A stretch of DNA of 64,000 bases, from assembly GCF_020382885.2 (NCBI RefSeq), contig NC_058506.1:8720318-8784317 (forward strand), given 5' to 3'. The notes under the pieces are model-generated. The model was not told the DNA's origin. It saw only the letters and a list, made by a program, of their open reading frames with translations, and did not search any database. The position numbers and the translations under genes were made by a program. Positions 1-14,265 of this stretch are shown here, piece by piece. This DNA is from Scatophagus argus (lineage: Eukaryota; Chordata; Actinopteri; Scatophagidae). How positions within the stretch are numbered: the stretch's first letter is position 1; every line of letters begins with the position of its first letter.

Positions 1-2214
1 TGAGTTTCAGAGGTTTCAGGTGTCCTCTGAGACCTGAACTTCTTTCTCTTTCACTTTCTCTCTAACTTTATCTTCGTTCTTTCTCTTCCTCCCATGGATG
101 TAATTTGGACCAAAAAGCAACATCCAAATGTTTTACAAGGTTATTTAATCTGGGAGAGCAAGAGTTTAATGAACCAAGATTTCAGGGGGAATCTCCTCTT
201 CCAGTTCCCTAAATGTCAGTGTAGCATCCCAAATTTGTGTAGAACATCACATTTACGTCAACGTCAATGTCACATTTAGCATTCCAAATATGCTTTCCAG
301 GAAGGTTCAAAATCTTTCTTGAAGGACACACTGAATATCTTGCAGGTAAAAGTAGGCCTAGAGTGCACAAGCTGCACAAAGTTATTTTTTAATCAGCTAA
401 TAAAGTTGCAGTATTCAGTTTGTTGTATCCATTTACATGCTGTGCACAATAATACTGCTGCCACTAAAAAATAGTGTGTGTAATCCAGTTGCTTACAGGA
501 TGCTCCAAAAGTCTTGAGACCTTTGACAGAGTTCAGGAAACATTTTGAGGTCTGTCCCTTACATATGTGGTTAATTCCATGGTACAAGAAAGTGTAAAAT
601 ACAAAGTTTGGACTTTGTTGAGTTTATGTGGTTGATTTCAAAATCCAAAGCTGAGTAGACCTTACTGTAGGTTCTGTTATAAATAAGATACCTATGGCCA
701 CAGTGTGTTTGTGTGTCTGTGAGTGGTTTACTGGCTTACTGGGGAAAACATACAAGAGCCACAGAGAATAATCAGGTTATACAATGAACACAGATTCCAT
801 TAATAGCAATAATTTCATCTAGCAGAGGAAATCTCGGTCAGTAATTATGCTGACCAATGACTCTTGTGAGCACATCATGTGACAGTATTGGTGAAAAAGC
901 TAATAAGCTGTAATTACACTCAAGCTGAGTCATAATATCTCTTTCAGTCAAATGTGTTGAATACTGTTAAGAAACTTCCCACAAATCATATTACAATCTG
1001 TCTGCCCTCAGTGTCATCTGTCAGACTGGAAAGCTCATTAAAATCAAATCACCAGCAAATCAACCACTTAAATTATGTTCTATAAACTAATGCCAAAATC
1101 ACATTCCTCTGAATGGCCTCATCTACAGAAAATCAAACAATGTACAAAATGTACACATTTGACCTTTTACTATTATCAAAATACAGATGTAATGATACAA
1201 GGAATAAGCCAGATGTGATATTTCATGTGTGAAAAGATGTCTGGACTGCAAACGTAGGACAGTGTGTGTCAGCATACAGGTAGTGAGCATACAGGAGATA
1301 AGCTGCCCTTCTCTGCTTTAGTAGGCTTACACCACACACCACTGTAGCTGTGAGACAATGACTTGTGACAATGAACAAAATAAACCCAGAGTTGTATCTA
1401 AAATTTAAAGAGTGGACAGGAAAATTAGCTTAGCTTATCTCTATGGCCACTAGATGGCACCATAACATTACAATGTCCTACCAGTTCACATGGGTTAACA
1501 GATACTGTGTTGAAAGTATTCTACCAAAAGAGTGCAGTCAGTCATGACGGATATTCTGTAAATAATTGATGTTTTCCAGAGTCACCTGCACCATTGCCTA
1601 AATACCACAGCTTCAAGTCACTACAGCAGAGGTCCTTCAACATGTGATGTGCGTAGAATTTATATTATTAATTATTAGGATGCTAAATTAAAAAGTGTGT
1701 TTTTCACTGATTTAGCTTTAGACCTGATTCTCTTTGGGGGGCAGCAATCATGTATTCAAACCTTGTTGCGCTTGCTCACCAAAACTGTCAGTCAGGAAAA
1801 TAATTTAAACAGCACTGCAGTGTGTCACATTGAAAAATGTGGATAATAATAGCAGGTCTAATATTTTGTCAGATGACAGCAGGGTGCAAAGGGACTTTTC
1901 AGACAAAACTGTCACGGGCCTCCTTGATGTTCAAATAATACTGAATTGTAACCAACAAAATTATATGCTTGATATTCTTGATTCCTTGGACCCCATTGTT
2001 GTGACAGTATTAATCTAGCGGCTATTGTGTGGTTTTGTAAACCTAAACCTGTTCTAAACAGAAAAATGCATTTATAACAATGAAATTCTCGATCTCTTCT
2101 CAAGCTTGAGGCCCACACATTGTGACATAAATGGGTGAAAGTACCTCTCAGATTGTAAAAAGCTCAATGAAAGACATAAACACATACACAACGAGAAAGC
2201 TGAGGACAATTTTA
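1..2214. other. intergenic region, no gene recognised
   Basis: About 2.2 kb of AT-rich sequence with only short open frames (at most about 70 codons) that resemble no family I know and have no convincing splice signals. It lies beyond the inferred 3' end of arhgap35. I see no RNA gene or clear transposon. Confidence 0.6.
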
Positions 2215-2224
2215 CAAGATTTAA

Positions 2225-4524
2225 TTTATTAACTATTATACAGTTCACATAAGGCCTTCATCTTCAAACACTTTTCTCAGTCAGACAAATTCCATGGTTT
2301 GCTCTTGGTGCACAGTACATAAACTTTCACGTTTCGGCTATGTCGCTTTCATATTTGTTTTGTTCTCGTACTAATTTCATGTTTTAAAACAGGAAGAGGC
2401 TTTCATCCTTCTCCCTTGGTGTGTTTTTTTAAATCATGCACTAAACTTAGGTGGCCTTGAACCATTCACAAAAAATTGTAAAAATGGACTTTCAATCATT
2501 GAAATACACACTAGAAATGTTTTCTACCATTGACTAAAGGGTGGTGTTCCCCAACATACAAATAAACAACCATTATAGAGTAGTTTGCACTCACTTTTTG
2601 CTCACTGAACGGCAGATTTGCCAGAAGTCAAGTGATGCAGTAAGATTATATAATCCCAGGAATCAGGTTAGAGTGGGACAGTTGATTGGTTGGTTCTGTG
2701 CCAGTTTTAAAGTTACAGCTTACAGCTCTGAGCAGTTTCAGAAGGGCCCAGTTGAGTCCGATGACCACTTCAAATGACTGACTTCCAACAGCATCGCGAT
2801 TCCAAAAGTACCAGTAAGTGATGATCCCAATTACTACTACAAACAATGATCTAACTAGTCTGGTCATCATTGCAACCAAGAAGCATAACAGAGCCACAGT
2901 CATCCAGAACTTATGTCTGGGGGTCCGTTTTTACTTGTCCCCATTGAAAAGACAGTGCTTCCTCTCGTAAGTTTAATGGTTAAAATCATCAGGTCTTCAT
3001 TAATGGTGCTACCACTGAAACTGTACTGCTTGTTTTCCATGAAGAGGGAGGACAAAATGCCAGCACAAAACTAATTCACTAGAGCAGGTAAACGGCCGGT
3101 GTTGCTTCCTGAATGTGTCCCGTTCACAAACATTTAGCTTCTACTGGTCATCGTGTTGTATAGCAGGACTAGCAGTAACAGTGCGTTGAGAATACTAAAC
3201 CTTCAGAGTTAAAGGTCCCTAACGTTAGATGAATACAAAGAGCTTGGTTTAATTGACAGCCACAGCAATACATCCAGCAACCTATTGTGTTTCAAGCGTT
3301 TGGTTTCCATGGTCACCAGATAGCAATGTAGAGTTGTGTTATGGTATGACTAGGTTACACATTCAAAAATGGCAAAAATTTCTCCTTCACTTGACTAATG
3401 GCAGGCAAAGTCCTCTCTGATATTATGATGCTCTAATTGATCCGAACTTCCCTAAACATCCAATCTGATCAACCAACAGCTACAAAGAGGACAAACTCCA
3501 AAATAAAACCATTTTTTCACATGGCTGGATGAATGAGGAATATGAGCAGATCCAGATGTCCCATCAACCTAAAATGGGACCTCTGGATCGACTTAAACAA
3601 CTCAGGTTTTTACAAAAAGATCTTGTTTCACAAGCCTGCACTGATGCCACACTCAACCACAAAACAAACAATATGAACAATTAATCAATGTGGCATTTCT
3701 TCTAATGTAACACTACGCTATCAAAAAGTGCTTCAGATAAGTTTGTGGATACAAAAACAAGTATGATGTAAACAAAGTTTGATCTGCCAGAGCTCTGTAG
3801 AGACAATGGGTATGGCTGTTTGAGCTATGAAATTAAAAACACTCAAGAAAACAGTATTGTCAACAAAAGAAAAAAAACCCTTTCAAGGGAAAACAACAGT
3901 GATCATTAAAGTGCATCCCTGGATGTGACACCCCACCCCACCCCCGACACTCCCTTCCCTTCCCTCCCCACCCTGACCGCTCAAGTAGAGCCGATGAGAG
4001 AAACCCTAAAGGCAGACAGAGGAACCTCTGCTATACGGAGTCAACTGCTGCCCAAAGGACCTACAGAGGAACAGTCTAAAAATCCAGTGGCAGTACTTTC
4101 ATGAGGAAAAAAAAAATAAAACAATTTTACACAGATAAAAACATGGTGGCCACAGATCAATTCTTCCAGCTTGGCATAGAGGTTTCTGCTTCTCGGTGGT
4201 GTGGGATAAGTGTTGGCTAGTGACAGCAACCTCTGTCCTCCCCTTCTGACATGATGTCAAATTCCAGGCCATCAGAGGTTCAGAGGGCAGAGGAAGAGTC
4301 ACTGATAATGGTAGCCTGCCCCGACGCACGCACGTATGTATACGTATGGAGTATGGATACAAATGGCAGCTTAGGGAAGATCCTCAGACACTTCCCATCT
4401 CCCCTCTTCATTATCTAGGTTGTCCATGATCAGAAATGTAGTGTGCAAGTGCACATTTTGTTTTTGTGTGTGTGTTGGTGATAAAGTCCAGCATCGTCAT
4501 GGGCACACGTGGTTTCACTGTCTC
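2225..4524 (-). other. arhgap35: arhgap35 3' UTR (inferred)
   Basis: Downstream of the arhgap35 stop codon on the minus strand there is no further coding sequence for about 2.3 kb. The first good poly(A) signal noticed on the minus strand is AATAAA, read from TTTATT at 2225-2230. I infer a long 3' UTR ending near 2200. A pyrimidine-rich stretch lies near 3930-3980. The exact cleavage site cannot be seen without transcript data. Confidence 0.5.
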
Positions 4525-7500
4525 TCACAGTGTCTCTTGTTCGGCAGGGGAATGGTGGGAGTGGGGGTGTTGGTGGAGGGGAGGGAGCAGGGACTGCAGG
4601 GGAGACTGGGGGGTGGTGGGCGGGGACTGCTGCAGGGGGCTGAAGTGTGTGGTGGTGTGGGGAGGAGAGGAGCGGTAACAAGAGTAGGCAGAGCTCCCGC
4701 TGAGGGTGGTGGTGGGTGAGGCAGGGAGGCCTGCTAGGCCAGTGGGAGAGTCGAGGAAGGGCTGGTTGTAAAAGAAGAATGCACACTGGTGGATGAAGGT
4801 CTCAATGATTGTCTGGTAGGTGCGTGTGGCAGTCAGGGCATCCATAGTGGTGAAGTCAGGCCTCATGAGTGTGGGCCAGAAACAGATGGACAAGTTTTCA
4901 CTGGTCATCAAGTTCACCCTGCTAAGCTGGCTCACCCTGGGAAAAAACAGACACCAGTTTATTCATGTGGTGCAGAGAAAACAGATGGATGTCTACCACA
5001 GAAGACCAACAAATGCACAAAAGTGATTTTACTGGTTGAGAGGAAACTCACTTGTGTAAGTGGCTCAGTACATATCTGAAGACATCATAATTCTCCCTGG
5101 GGAACCTTCTCAGGACATCCTTCATGGTATATAGCCTCTGTTCTCTGTCATTGATTTCTGCACACAGAGATTAGTTACCATTAAAACTGAGACCTTATCA
5201 TAGCACACAGTAGTTTGAAACTAAAATGTCTCTCAACAGTTCCAGGAAAATTATTCTTGTCTTTGTGAGGTCTGCCAAAACCTTCCCAACCCTCTTCTCT
5301 ACTAAAGAAATAATCTTTTTATGTTCTAGTATAGACCCTCCCAGCCCAGCAGTGTTTGCTTACTGAAAGCATCCAATAGGTCCACCTGCAGAGCACAAGG
5401 CACCAGGGGCTCAGGCAGCTCAGAGAAGAAGCTTTTGAGGGCTCCAGCCACAGTGTTTATGGAGAAGTCTTTCTCCACTAGGTCTAATCCATGGTCTACA
5501 CAAGGAGAATGAGAAAGTTAAAGAGATTAAAGAAAATAAGCCCATCAGTCGTGCTTGTCATCAGGACTGAACAATCAGATGCATGTCACTTTCCTCTGTT
5601 AACTCTCTGTTTATGTTTTGATTAGACAGCCACATAATTACATGTCAAACAGCTGGTTCAAACAAGTCTGATGGGCAACTCACCCTGTTCAAACTGCCTC
5701 TGCATGCTTTCCATCTCTGACTTGTTGCCGCTTACGCGGTACAAACCCTCTGTGTTCAGGCCTGAGGAAAAATCAGAACACAACAGAGAAAAGCGGGAAG
5801 GGGTGGGTGGGGGGCACAGTGGGAAACAAGCAAAGCACAAACACTTCATTAGCTCCGTCGCAAACAGACATGACAATACAGATGCTGGCACTTTCTCGAT
5901 GAGTGCTTAACTGAATATACTCTTGTATTACTTTCACGTCACACTGTCGTTTCGAACAGGTGCACTGGCTTAAAGGCTTTAATGATGAGCATGTTTAGGA
6001 GACTATTCACAAATAACTTACCCGTAGTCTCAATGAAGCGGACACACTTCTCGATGAAGAGTGGGATTGGCCTGTCTGGGGATACCACATTCACTAGGGG
6101 GACCCCAAAGTAGTTACTCTCCGGGGGCTTGGGAATAGCTGGACGTTGCTTTGGTCTTGTTTTCTGTGTAGACAGAAAAGAGAGAGGACTCTCTGAGCGT
6201 CTCAAACATGGTTAATTATGTTGATATATAATAGATTCTAACAAAATGTGTTGCTGCCCATCAGCAACTAATCAGGTGTTCCACACACTCGGTCACAAGC
6301 TTAATGTTTAGATCCTTGCCAAGACATAAACATAGTTTAAACATGCTCAAGCAATAGTGATCTCACTATATATTACAATTTATATCTGTGATAGCTCTAT
6401 TATGTTTATGGAGATAAATGTATAAACTAAGAAACAGTAATGATTAACTACCATTTTCTCTATGAGTTTGTGAACAAGGGAATGAATATGTTCTGGATGA
6501 AAACGGAAAAGAGAGGTTTAACACACCTTGGCTGTTCGTCTCAGGCTCTTCAGAATGTTCCTCTTTTTCGGATCCTCACTCTCTTCATTAACAAGACTTT
6601 CACCTTTCAGTGTCCCAAAGTCATCTTCCTTGGACTTTGGAAGAGCTCCCATCTCATCATCACTGCCTATGAAGCTTGTGCGAAAACTGCTGAACTTGCC
6701 AAGCCGCTTGGAGCGGTCACGGTAAAGACGAGGCTTCACCCCTGCTGCTGAGAACTTCCTCCTTCGCTCCAGAGAGCTACTGTCTGCTTCGCTGTCTGAA
6801 CCATTTCCATTGGAGTGCATCCTGTTGGAGTTGCGGATTGTGATGATTTTGCCTTGTGTGCTGTCATGAGGCACTGAGTAGATGATCTCTTCATTGCTTG
6901 GGCGAGGTTTTGAAACAGCGTCAATGGGTTCGGCGTAGTCGGAGGGATCATAGCCCACGTCTCCACCAGGAACCCAGGTAACTGCAGAGGGCAGGGAGCG
7001 ACGATGACCTAGTGTATCAATGTATGGGTTACGGCTCACCTTCCGGAAGTCAAAAGTGACACCTGGTTTAACTCTCACTTGGGGGGGCACTTTGTTGTTG
7101 AGTTTGTTCTCAAAGTCTCTGATATCAGAGATGACAGAGATGTCACTGGAATCTAAGTCAGGTAGGTTGAAGCCCCCACTATGAGAAGTGAGTGTGCCAT
7201 CATAGTATGGTGGTGACGGCTCCACATCATCCTCTGAATCCAGGAACATGGTGACAGGACTGGGGGAACTGCAGCGTGGGGAGTACACATTTTCATTGGT
7301 GCATGCTTCAGCAACATTATCGTACATGTGCGTGGCCTCCACAATGTTGCGCTTCTCTACCACCTCCATCAGAAAAGAATGGAACATTTCTATCCTGTGC
7401 AGGCCTCCCACCACACCCCCAGATCCACAAACCACACTGTTGAAACGACCCTCAATCTCATGGGCTAGCTCTTCCCCTTGGATCAGCTGTTCACAGGCAT

Positions 7501-10246
7501 AGTCGCTGTCGGTGAGCTCTGCCTGGCTATCCCCCACTGCCAACAGCTGAACTGGGATGATGTCTTGAACCTCACACAAGAAGGCACACAGGGTCTCCAG
7601 GGAGGCTTTTCGAGAGACTGAATACACAGCAATGTAGCCGTGCACTAACCTACTCTTTCGCAACGTAAAGGAGGCGTGGTATGAGAGCAGAGAGAGCTCT
7701 ATCGCCAACTTGTGTCCACCAAGTGTCTGCTCCAGCAACACAGAGGTTCCACTATTAGACATGGGTCTGCAGTGCTGAGGCATTAGGAAAGGGGACAGGA
7801 GCTGCTCAATGTCATAGGAGTCTCCACACATTATGCACATGACAATGCGAAGGTCTGCCTCTGGGACCGGCTGATGAGGAGAGTCGCGGAGACCTGGAGG
7901 CTCGGGGAGGAGGGGTGGGGAGCTGCTACTAAAGGATGTGCTCCTCCTAATATCCAGAAGGCCCCTGAGCACCTGGTTGATTTGGGTCTCATTGACATTA
8001 TGGCCATAGCCCACTCCAGGGGAGGCGGGGTCTAAAAAGCTACACTGCAGTCTCCTTGCTACCTGCTGTCCCTGTGTTATTAGGTTTAAGGCAGTTTCTC
8101 CACCTATATCCACATATGATCCTACACCTCTTTTAGTGACCAAAAGCAGTGATGTTGGCAGCTGTGCTAGTTGGCTATCTCTTCGACCTAGAGTTGATTC
8201 CCTAAGTCGCTCAAGGCTTTCAACCACATAGGAGAGGGACTCCTTTGAATTATACAGACACAGACATCCATGAGGGGTGAAAGTGGGAGTGTGGAAGGAA
8301 TTTACTGGAAGACGGACATTTCCCTCAATAGGCCGCAGTGTCAATTCATACATCTTCCCGTCTAACACATACCAGTCATCATTTGTGCAGAGCGCCCTAA
8401 TCTCATTGGCAAATTCTCTGGCTAGTCCATCTTTCCCTAGTATGACAAGGTTAATTCTGTCAGCCTTGGTATCCCCAAAATGAGCTTTCATATCTAAAAA
8501 TGGGTAACATGTGGGGAAACGTGAGGCTAAGATTTGCTCAATCTTAGAATCTCCACAGTGCGGACTGCTAGGGCAGGTCTCCTTGGTAGGGTGATAGACG
8601 AAGTGGATATGCTTCAATACCAGAGCATCTCTTTCAGCTGGAAGCTTCTGTAGTGCCTTGAACCTCTGTTCCTCCCCCAAAACCTCCTGAATTGCCCCCA
8701 TCTTCTCCTTACTTGGTTTGGCATCCACCTCAAGCTCATAAAAAAGCTCAGAGTACTCCAATAACAGCTCCTGGAAGTCTTCTTTAGCGCGATCAATGAT
8801 CTCCTTCTGATGACGGTTGTACAGGTCTAAGTACTCTGGCTCTTCAAGCCACTGGTAGAACTCTTCATTCATGATAAAGCTGCGGGCCTCCTCCCACGGT
8901 TTGCCAGGTGTGACAAATGGAGAAGAAGCCAACTTCTGTTTAAACTCCAGCCTCATCTCTGCACGCCTGCACTCATTACGCAGATGTTCCAGGTGGGCAT
9001 TAAATATTTCTTCTGCTTCAGCGGTCTCCAGCAGGTCTGATGGGATTCTCTCATCTTCCATGTTGTCAATGTGAGATGTATCCTCCCATGGTGAGTCCTC
9101 CAGAACAACAAACCAGTGGGCAAAGTGCTGCTTGGACTCTAGAACCTTCTGTACCCCTGACCAGCTCAGCTGATCTATCTCATCCAGGTCAGGGACCAAA
9201 GAACTAAGTGCTAAAGGAAGAGTGCTTAAGTATATTTTGCGACGCCTTTCGATATGTTCCTGCTTCAGACGGTAGACATGCTGTTGAAAAAGCTTTTTGC
9301 ATTTAGCCGTTCCCTCCAAGAACACATATTCTTTGTACTCTGGGGAGGTGTTCATGCGTCGACTGGTGTTTAGCCAGGTTTCATTATGATTCTTTACTAT
9401 GCGGTTGATAAGCCATTCATAGCGATCCTTGGCAGACGCTATCTGCTGACTCTGGAGCTTTAGGGCTTCAAAATAAGGAATGATCTTGGGCTTGCCTCTG
9501 CTCTTATCAATTAACTGAACCAAAGTGAGGAAGGCAAGGTCCACGTTTATATTTGAGCGTGCAGATGTCTCAACTACAGGTAGACTCTTTTTTGTGATAG
9601 CAAAGGTATGTGCATCTTTGATGTAGCGTTCAACTCCTTCATCACACTTGGTGAGGACCAGAACAATGGGCTTCTTAGTCTTGCTAAGCTGACCATACAG
9701 GTTTGTGACAAATTTCAGCTGGTCATCAAAGTTGCGATTCATGCCGCGGCTGACATCAACGCATAGCAGGAAGCCATCAACCTGCAGCTTGCCTTCGGGC
9801 ATTTGTTTTTGTTCAAAGTCTTGCTCGAGGCCAAGCTGATCTGTACAGAAGTACATGAGCTTTTCTGCTGAAGCCAGCTTTGTTGCAGCTGCTCGTTTAA
9901 TATAGGGCTGCATAGCAGTGCTACGGTGTGGCTGAAATGTCTGGTCATCTATGAATTCAGTTTGCTCCACAACATGCATCCTGCACTCAGGTCCCTCCTC
10001 CAGAACCCGTGAAACCTCTCCCCAAAACAGAAAGTGATCATTATTAACCACCCGACCCCCAAAGTCACTAGTGCTCAAGACTGATGTGTGATCCAGGTAG
10101 AAGTCATCAGCACTAGGCCGCACAAACCTATTACACAAGCAGGACTTTCCAACCCCACATTGCCCCTTCTCTTTCTCTGTTCCTGACAGTCCCACCACAA
10201 TGAGGTTGTAAATGGGCGAGCGGACATCTTGCTTTTTCGCCATCAT
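4525..10246 (-). CDS. arhgap35: Rho GTPase-activating protein 35 (p190RhoGAP-A)
   Basis: Coding exons, 5' to 3' on the minus strand: 10246-6527, 6163-6022, 5761-5684, 5495-5364, 5157-5052, 4936-4525. They join in frame to 1,529 residues (human about 1,500). The huge first coding exon of 1,240 codons is typical of ARHGAP35/ARHGAP5. Residues 1-260 are a GTPase-like domain with P-loop GQCGVGKS (about 28-35). Four FF domains follow (about 270-540), then pseudo-GTPase domains and a basic linker containing the conserved tyrosine motifs DYAEP and IYSVPHDS. The RhoGAP domain (about 1260-1450) has the arginine finger in LYRVSGNK (about Arg1296). The proline-rich tail ends AEQETL. By family knowledge the protein stimulates GTP hydrolysis by Rho at the plasma membrane and cytoskeleton and is controlled by tyrosine phosphorylation. 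Similarity over the N-terminus, the DYAEP/YSVPHDS segment and the tail fits ARHGAP35 better than ARHGAP5. The exon's splice acceptor is at 10265-10266, giving 18 nt of 5' UTR before ATG-ATG. Confidence 0.95.
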
Positions 10247-10264
10247 AGTCTGCTGACGGTCATC

Positions 10265-12925
10265 CTGCCATAAACAGGCACTGTATAAAGGAGTTCACTT
10301 GTACGTTTGTCCATAAAGTTGCTGACCCACAGTAGAGATCAGATTTCACTTTCTTCTGCAGGGCTTCAATTTTTTTTAATAAATAGCAACACTGTGATAT
10401 GAGCAGAGGGTTCTTTCATTCATTCCTTATATGAATCAGATCCTGTTAAAAAAGGAAAACAGAAAAAGAACAAAGAAATCAGACAAACTGGACAGTCAAG
10501 AACTACATTTTGAATTAATACAAGAAAAAAAACACTTGCAACATGTCCTACTGGCTATCTATCCTTCTTAATAACTGAGTGATCACTTCTTTTGTATACC
10601 AAATGATACTGAGAGTATTGATCCTCTCATGGTTGGATATAATGCTTAAGAGCAATCAATGTTGGCTCTCTGATTCTGAAGTAAACTGGTTATTATGCTC
10701 CAACTACTATCCACGATTGCGAAAATGGCCTTGACTGTATATCAAGCCTGATCATTTCTCACTAACAATTCATTGCAGTATGTGTGAAATCACTGCTTTA
10801 ATATTATTACTCACACAGAGTCTAACACTGTCGTAGTTTTTGGCATCATAGCTAGTCACCAGCAAAAGCTGATAGAGAACCAGTGATGCCAACCACACAT
10901 GACAGAATAGATTGTAGCTACAGTACAAGTAATGCCCAAACTAAACTCAGTTTAAACTGAGGACCATGCTAATTTTTGCAACCTTCATTACATTTCATTT
11001 ACTGTCTGTTGCCAATTAATTGTTTGCATTGTTGAGTGAATTTGTTTATTCTCTCAAATAATTCATTTTTGAAAGACCATCACGGTTTCTCTGAACCCAA
11101 GGTGGCATCTTTTGCTTGCTTCTATTGACCAGAAGCTTTAAACTCAAATGTACTCTATTTATTATCATAGAAAACCCACCAAATATTTGAACAGTTGAGA
11201 AGCTGGACTGGTTTCTTGCATTTTTGCTGAAGTAGAAAACCTTTGCCAATTAATTATACGTTGATTGCCTAACTGATTAATCAGTTCATTCCTGGTCTGG
11301 TCCACTAATCTGAAGATGAATTCCTATACTAAACTAGCAACAAAATGATCACATTAATCCCATGAGAAATGTTGGGAGTGAAGCTCTTTAAATGACCATG
11401 TCAGCTGATCAGTGAGCGGAGTGACAAGCATGAAAATGACTATGCAGAGGGCACCTCAGTTTTTCAGGCTAAATGAGACAGCAGCTATCAGTGCTGGATC
11501 GCCAAAGACAAAACAGTGAATGAATGAAGGATTCATTATCAGAGAGTCAGACACATGTATGACGTGTGCCAAAAGGCACTCAACTTGGTCACCACATTGA
11601 GACAATTAATGATAATACTTCCAGTATTATAGCACTGATGCAATTCTGTACTGTCAGCCCAAAATTTCTATAGTAGCCAAATATGACCACCTGCAGAGCT
11701 TCATTTATGTTTTATATAATTCACTGGGGCAGCCTGAAATATTATGACAAAAAAAGAGGAATTATAGGCTGTCCTGTCACATGAAGTGACCACACATTAC
11801 AAACAAACAGCTCCGACTGGGTCAAAAGCAACCATGGGCAGCCCACACCGCTCAGCTGAGGAGCTAGGCCTGATAGTCAAATGAAACAGACAAGTTCTTT
11901 GCAAATAAACACAACCAAACTGCCCTGCTTAGCAGCATCAAAACACACTTAACAAAAGCGCACCTCGGAGCAATTTAATTCATGTAACCTAGTTACTTAG
12001 ATCACATTCTGTAGCGTCGTATGTCTTGCAAAGGATTAACGGTTAACATGGGCTTTAAGGGTGCACAGAGAGGGGCTGACCACGCCAGGCCTGCTGCTGT
12101 CTACATAATGAAATTGCAGAGCAGAGATCTGGGCTAGCCTACCTTCCCCACACCGACAGACAATGTTTGAAGGGAATTTATTTACCCAGCTGTCTAGGGT
12201 GTAGCACTCGACCGCTTCACCAGGACACAGCCCATAAAGACGAGGACAGAGCATGTAGGGTACATACCATCGCATTTCTCCCTTTCTCCTCTCGCATCTG
12301 TCAGGCCAGCGCTTGCCGCAGCCCTCGCCGCCTGATGTGCATAAGCATAAAGCCGCAGAATGCACCGTATGTCGTCTCAATTCACAGGTAATACTGACGA
12401 TACTACAACTTGTGCGGAAGGGTAATTTGATTTAAATATCCATTACCCATGCTTCTATTCTCTTGTTTAGCATCACTGTGTTCATTGCAATTTAACACCG
12501 GGAAGGAAGAAATAAATATCCCAAGTGAGCGAACAATCCAGTTGTGTTCTTGCAAGAGGTTTTCCTCATGAGAAATTCAGGCGTATGAAAATCTTCTTAG
12601 CCGTCTCCTTCTCGTTTCACCACGTTGCCTTTTCAATAATTATTCTGTCCATTGTTGTGCCCACATAATGCTGGGCCGGTCGCGCACACGAGACAACGGT
12701 GAGTTTGTTGCAATCGCCGCGGTTGTTTCGTCCTAAATATGTTTCTCCTGCACCAGAAATTGTTCATGTCCTGGACAATTTATGAGCAGATTGCGTGTGC
12801 GAAAGTGGTATTTCTGCCAGCTTTCCGATAATGGCGGCGGCCCTCCTCCCCGGACCTAGTTCTCCTCTTCTTTTCTTTGGGAAAAGGGAGCTGTGCAGAC
12901 AGAAGCAGCGGAGAGAGGGACTCAC
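10265..12925 (-). other. arhgap35: arhgap35 intron 1 (inferred)
   Basis: No coding sequence is recognised here. The interval runs from the acceptor just upstream of the start codon exon back to a candidate donor (GGTGAG on the minus strand, at 12926/12925). The sequence becomes CpG-richer above about 12.0 kb. An alternative donor (AAG/GTAGGC) lies near 12142, so the 5' UTR structure is uncertain. Confidence 0.45.
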
Positions 12926-13230
12926 CCAGCGGCGCCCTCACACAACTGCAGCAGGTCGGCTCTCTGCCGCTATCTCACCACTGTGCTGCGTATGCGGGGG
13001 CTCGTTACTCAAAAGTAATCGATTTCTCACCAGGCTGTCCACATTTCAAAAGTACTGCCACAGTTTGTGTTGTTCTACTCGTGTCTGAGATAAATAACCT
13101 TCCGACAACAATCTGCGTGCTCTTTCGTGCTCTCTGTCGACCTTTGACAAAACGTCCAGCAGCCGCTTCGTTAGCCGACGTTACTGTGCGTGCTGTGAAT
13201 GACATCAGCGGCCACACCAGCAGATGTCAG
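12640..13230 (-). promoter_or_regulatory. arhgap35: GC-rich promoter and non-coding exon 1 of arhgap35 (putative)
   Basis: This is the most CpG-dense part of the region between arhgap35 and myo1c, with several CGC/GCGG clusters and no TATA box. A minus-strand donor GGTGAG at 12926/12925 would end a non-coding first exon that splices to 10264. The myo1c promoter lies about 2 kb away and faces the other direction. The evidence is base composition plus one splice signal, so boundaries are approximate. Confidence 0.45.
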
Positions 13231-13574
13231 CTCAGAGGGACAACATGATGGCACAAAGCTAAAGGTAGATTTCAGAGGGAAAGTTTGTGGACTGCATAAA
13301 CGCATCTTTTCAGGGGGGTAAACCAGACCAGTAGATTTGATGAATTATCCGTTTACTGTTTTTTTGTTTGTTTGTTTGTTTTTTAGTAACTATAGCTAGC
13401 GTGTAATTTCAACTCAAATAAGCCAGAAAGTGTGATAAATTAAGCTGATTGATTCGGTTGTTGGAGAAGATGACAAATACAAATACAAAGTAGCCTACTC
13501 CATTGCAAGTCCTATATTCAATATTAAGAATATAATATTATATAAGAATTAATATAATATATAGGAATTATATA

Positions 13575-13603
13575 TTCTTGAATTTCCCTTGAGATCAATA
13601 AAG

Positions 13604-13670
<67 letters not shown>

Positions 13671-13671
13671 T
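13575..13671 (+). repeat. retroelement 3' tail with (ATCT)n microsatellite
   Basis: The segment reads AATTTCCCTTGAGATCAATAAAG and then about 17 uninterrupted ATCT units (about 13603-13670). This 'gatcaataaagtatctatc' ending is a very common 3' terminus of fish non-LTR elements and their SINE partners. The repeat is perfect, so it is likely to vary in length between individuals. Confidence 0.8.
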
Positions 13672-13779
13672 CAGAATCTTGCAACTAAAAGTACTCATAC
13701 AGGTGCTTCTATAGGTAATTTACTGATAAAGCTAGCTGCTCAAAGTACTTTCACTTGCTGTACAGTTAAGACGTTTAGA

Positions 13780-14265
13780 CCATTGATTCCCAGTCTAGGG
13801 TTCAGGCCCCTGTTTAGGACAGTGACACCACCGAGGGCTGATCAGGGTGGGCCACGGCCATCCTGATACGATCACTGTCCCCCTTACTGCATCTCCCCCT
13901 CACTAGTTGCATGCGATATATAATGTGCTTCTGAATAACGAGTACGTGCAATATGCTTCTGTCTGATCAGTTACACCTCTGCCCACCGGCCAACCCAAGA
14001 TTTTCTAGTGACCTCATCTGGCCACCAATATGAAAAGTTTCTGAGGGCATCACTGCCAAAGGGTCAGAAGATGAATTATGATATTTTTACCTTTTCGAGT
14101 TCGGAACAGTCACTGAAATAATGTGAAACCAGCTGAGAACTTTGAAGGAGAAATGTCTCTCTTTTTGGTTGAACCACTAACCCACAGACACCTGAAACAT
14201 AACAAGGAGCCACATCCAGAGTTCTTGGAAGGGGTCATAGGCCAAAAAGATTGAGAACATTTGCT
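13780..14265. mobile_element. degenerate hAT-like MITE (putative)
   Basis: The left end, near CATTGATTCCCAGTCTAGGG, and the right end, near AAAAAGATTGAGAACATTTG, resemble diverged copies of the 'CAGTGGTTCCCAACC ... GGGAACCACTG' termini of common teleost hAT-type non-autonomous elements. Internal phrases such as 'aggggtcataggcc' fit too. No open frame is present. The assignment is from memory of the family and is tentative. Confidence 0.4.

Noticed and set aside
4420-4786. Glycine-rich plus-strand and alternative-frame proline-rich open frames of 99-118 codons
   Set aside because: They are shadows of the proline-rich C-terminal exon of arhgap35 (4525-4936, minus strand), whose frame continues from the RhoGAP domain.
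12036-12391. Overlapping open frames of 74-114 codons on both strands in the GC-richer area
   Set aside because: No family resemblance and no splice partners; they lie in the arhgap35 5' intron/promoter area where CpG content opens chance frames.
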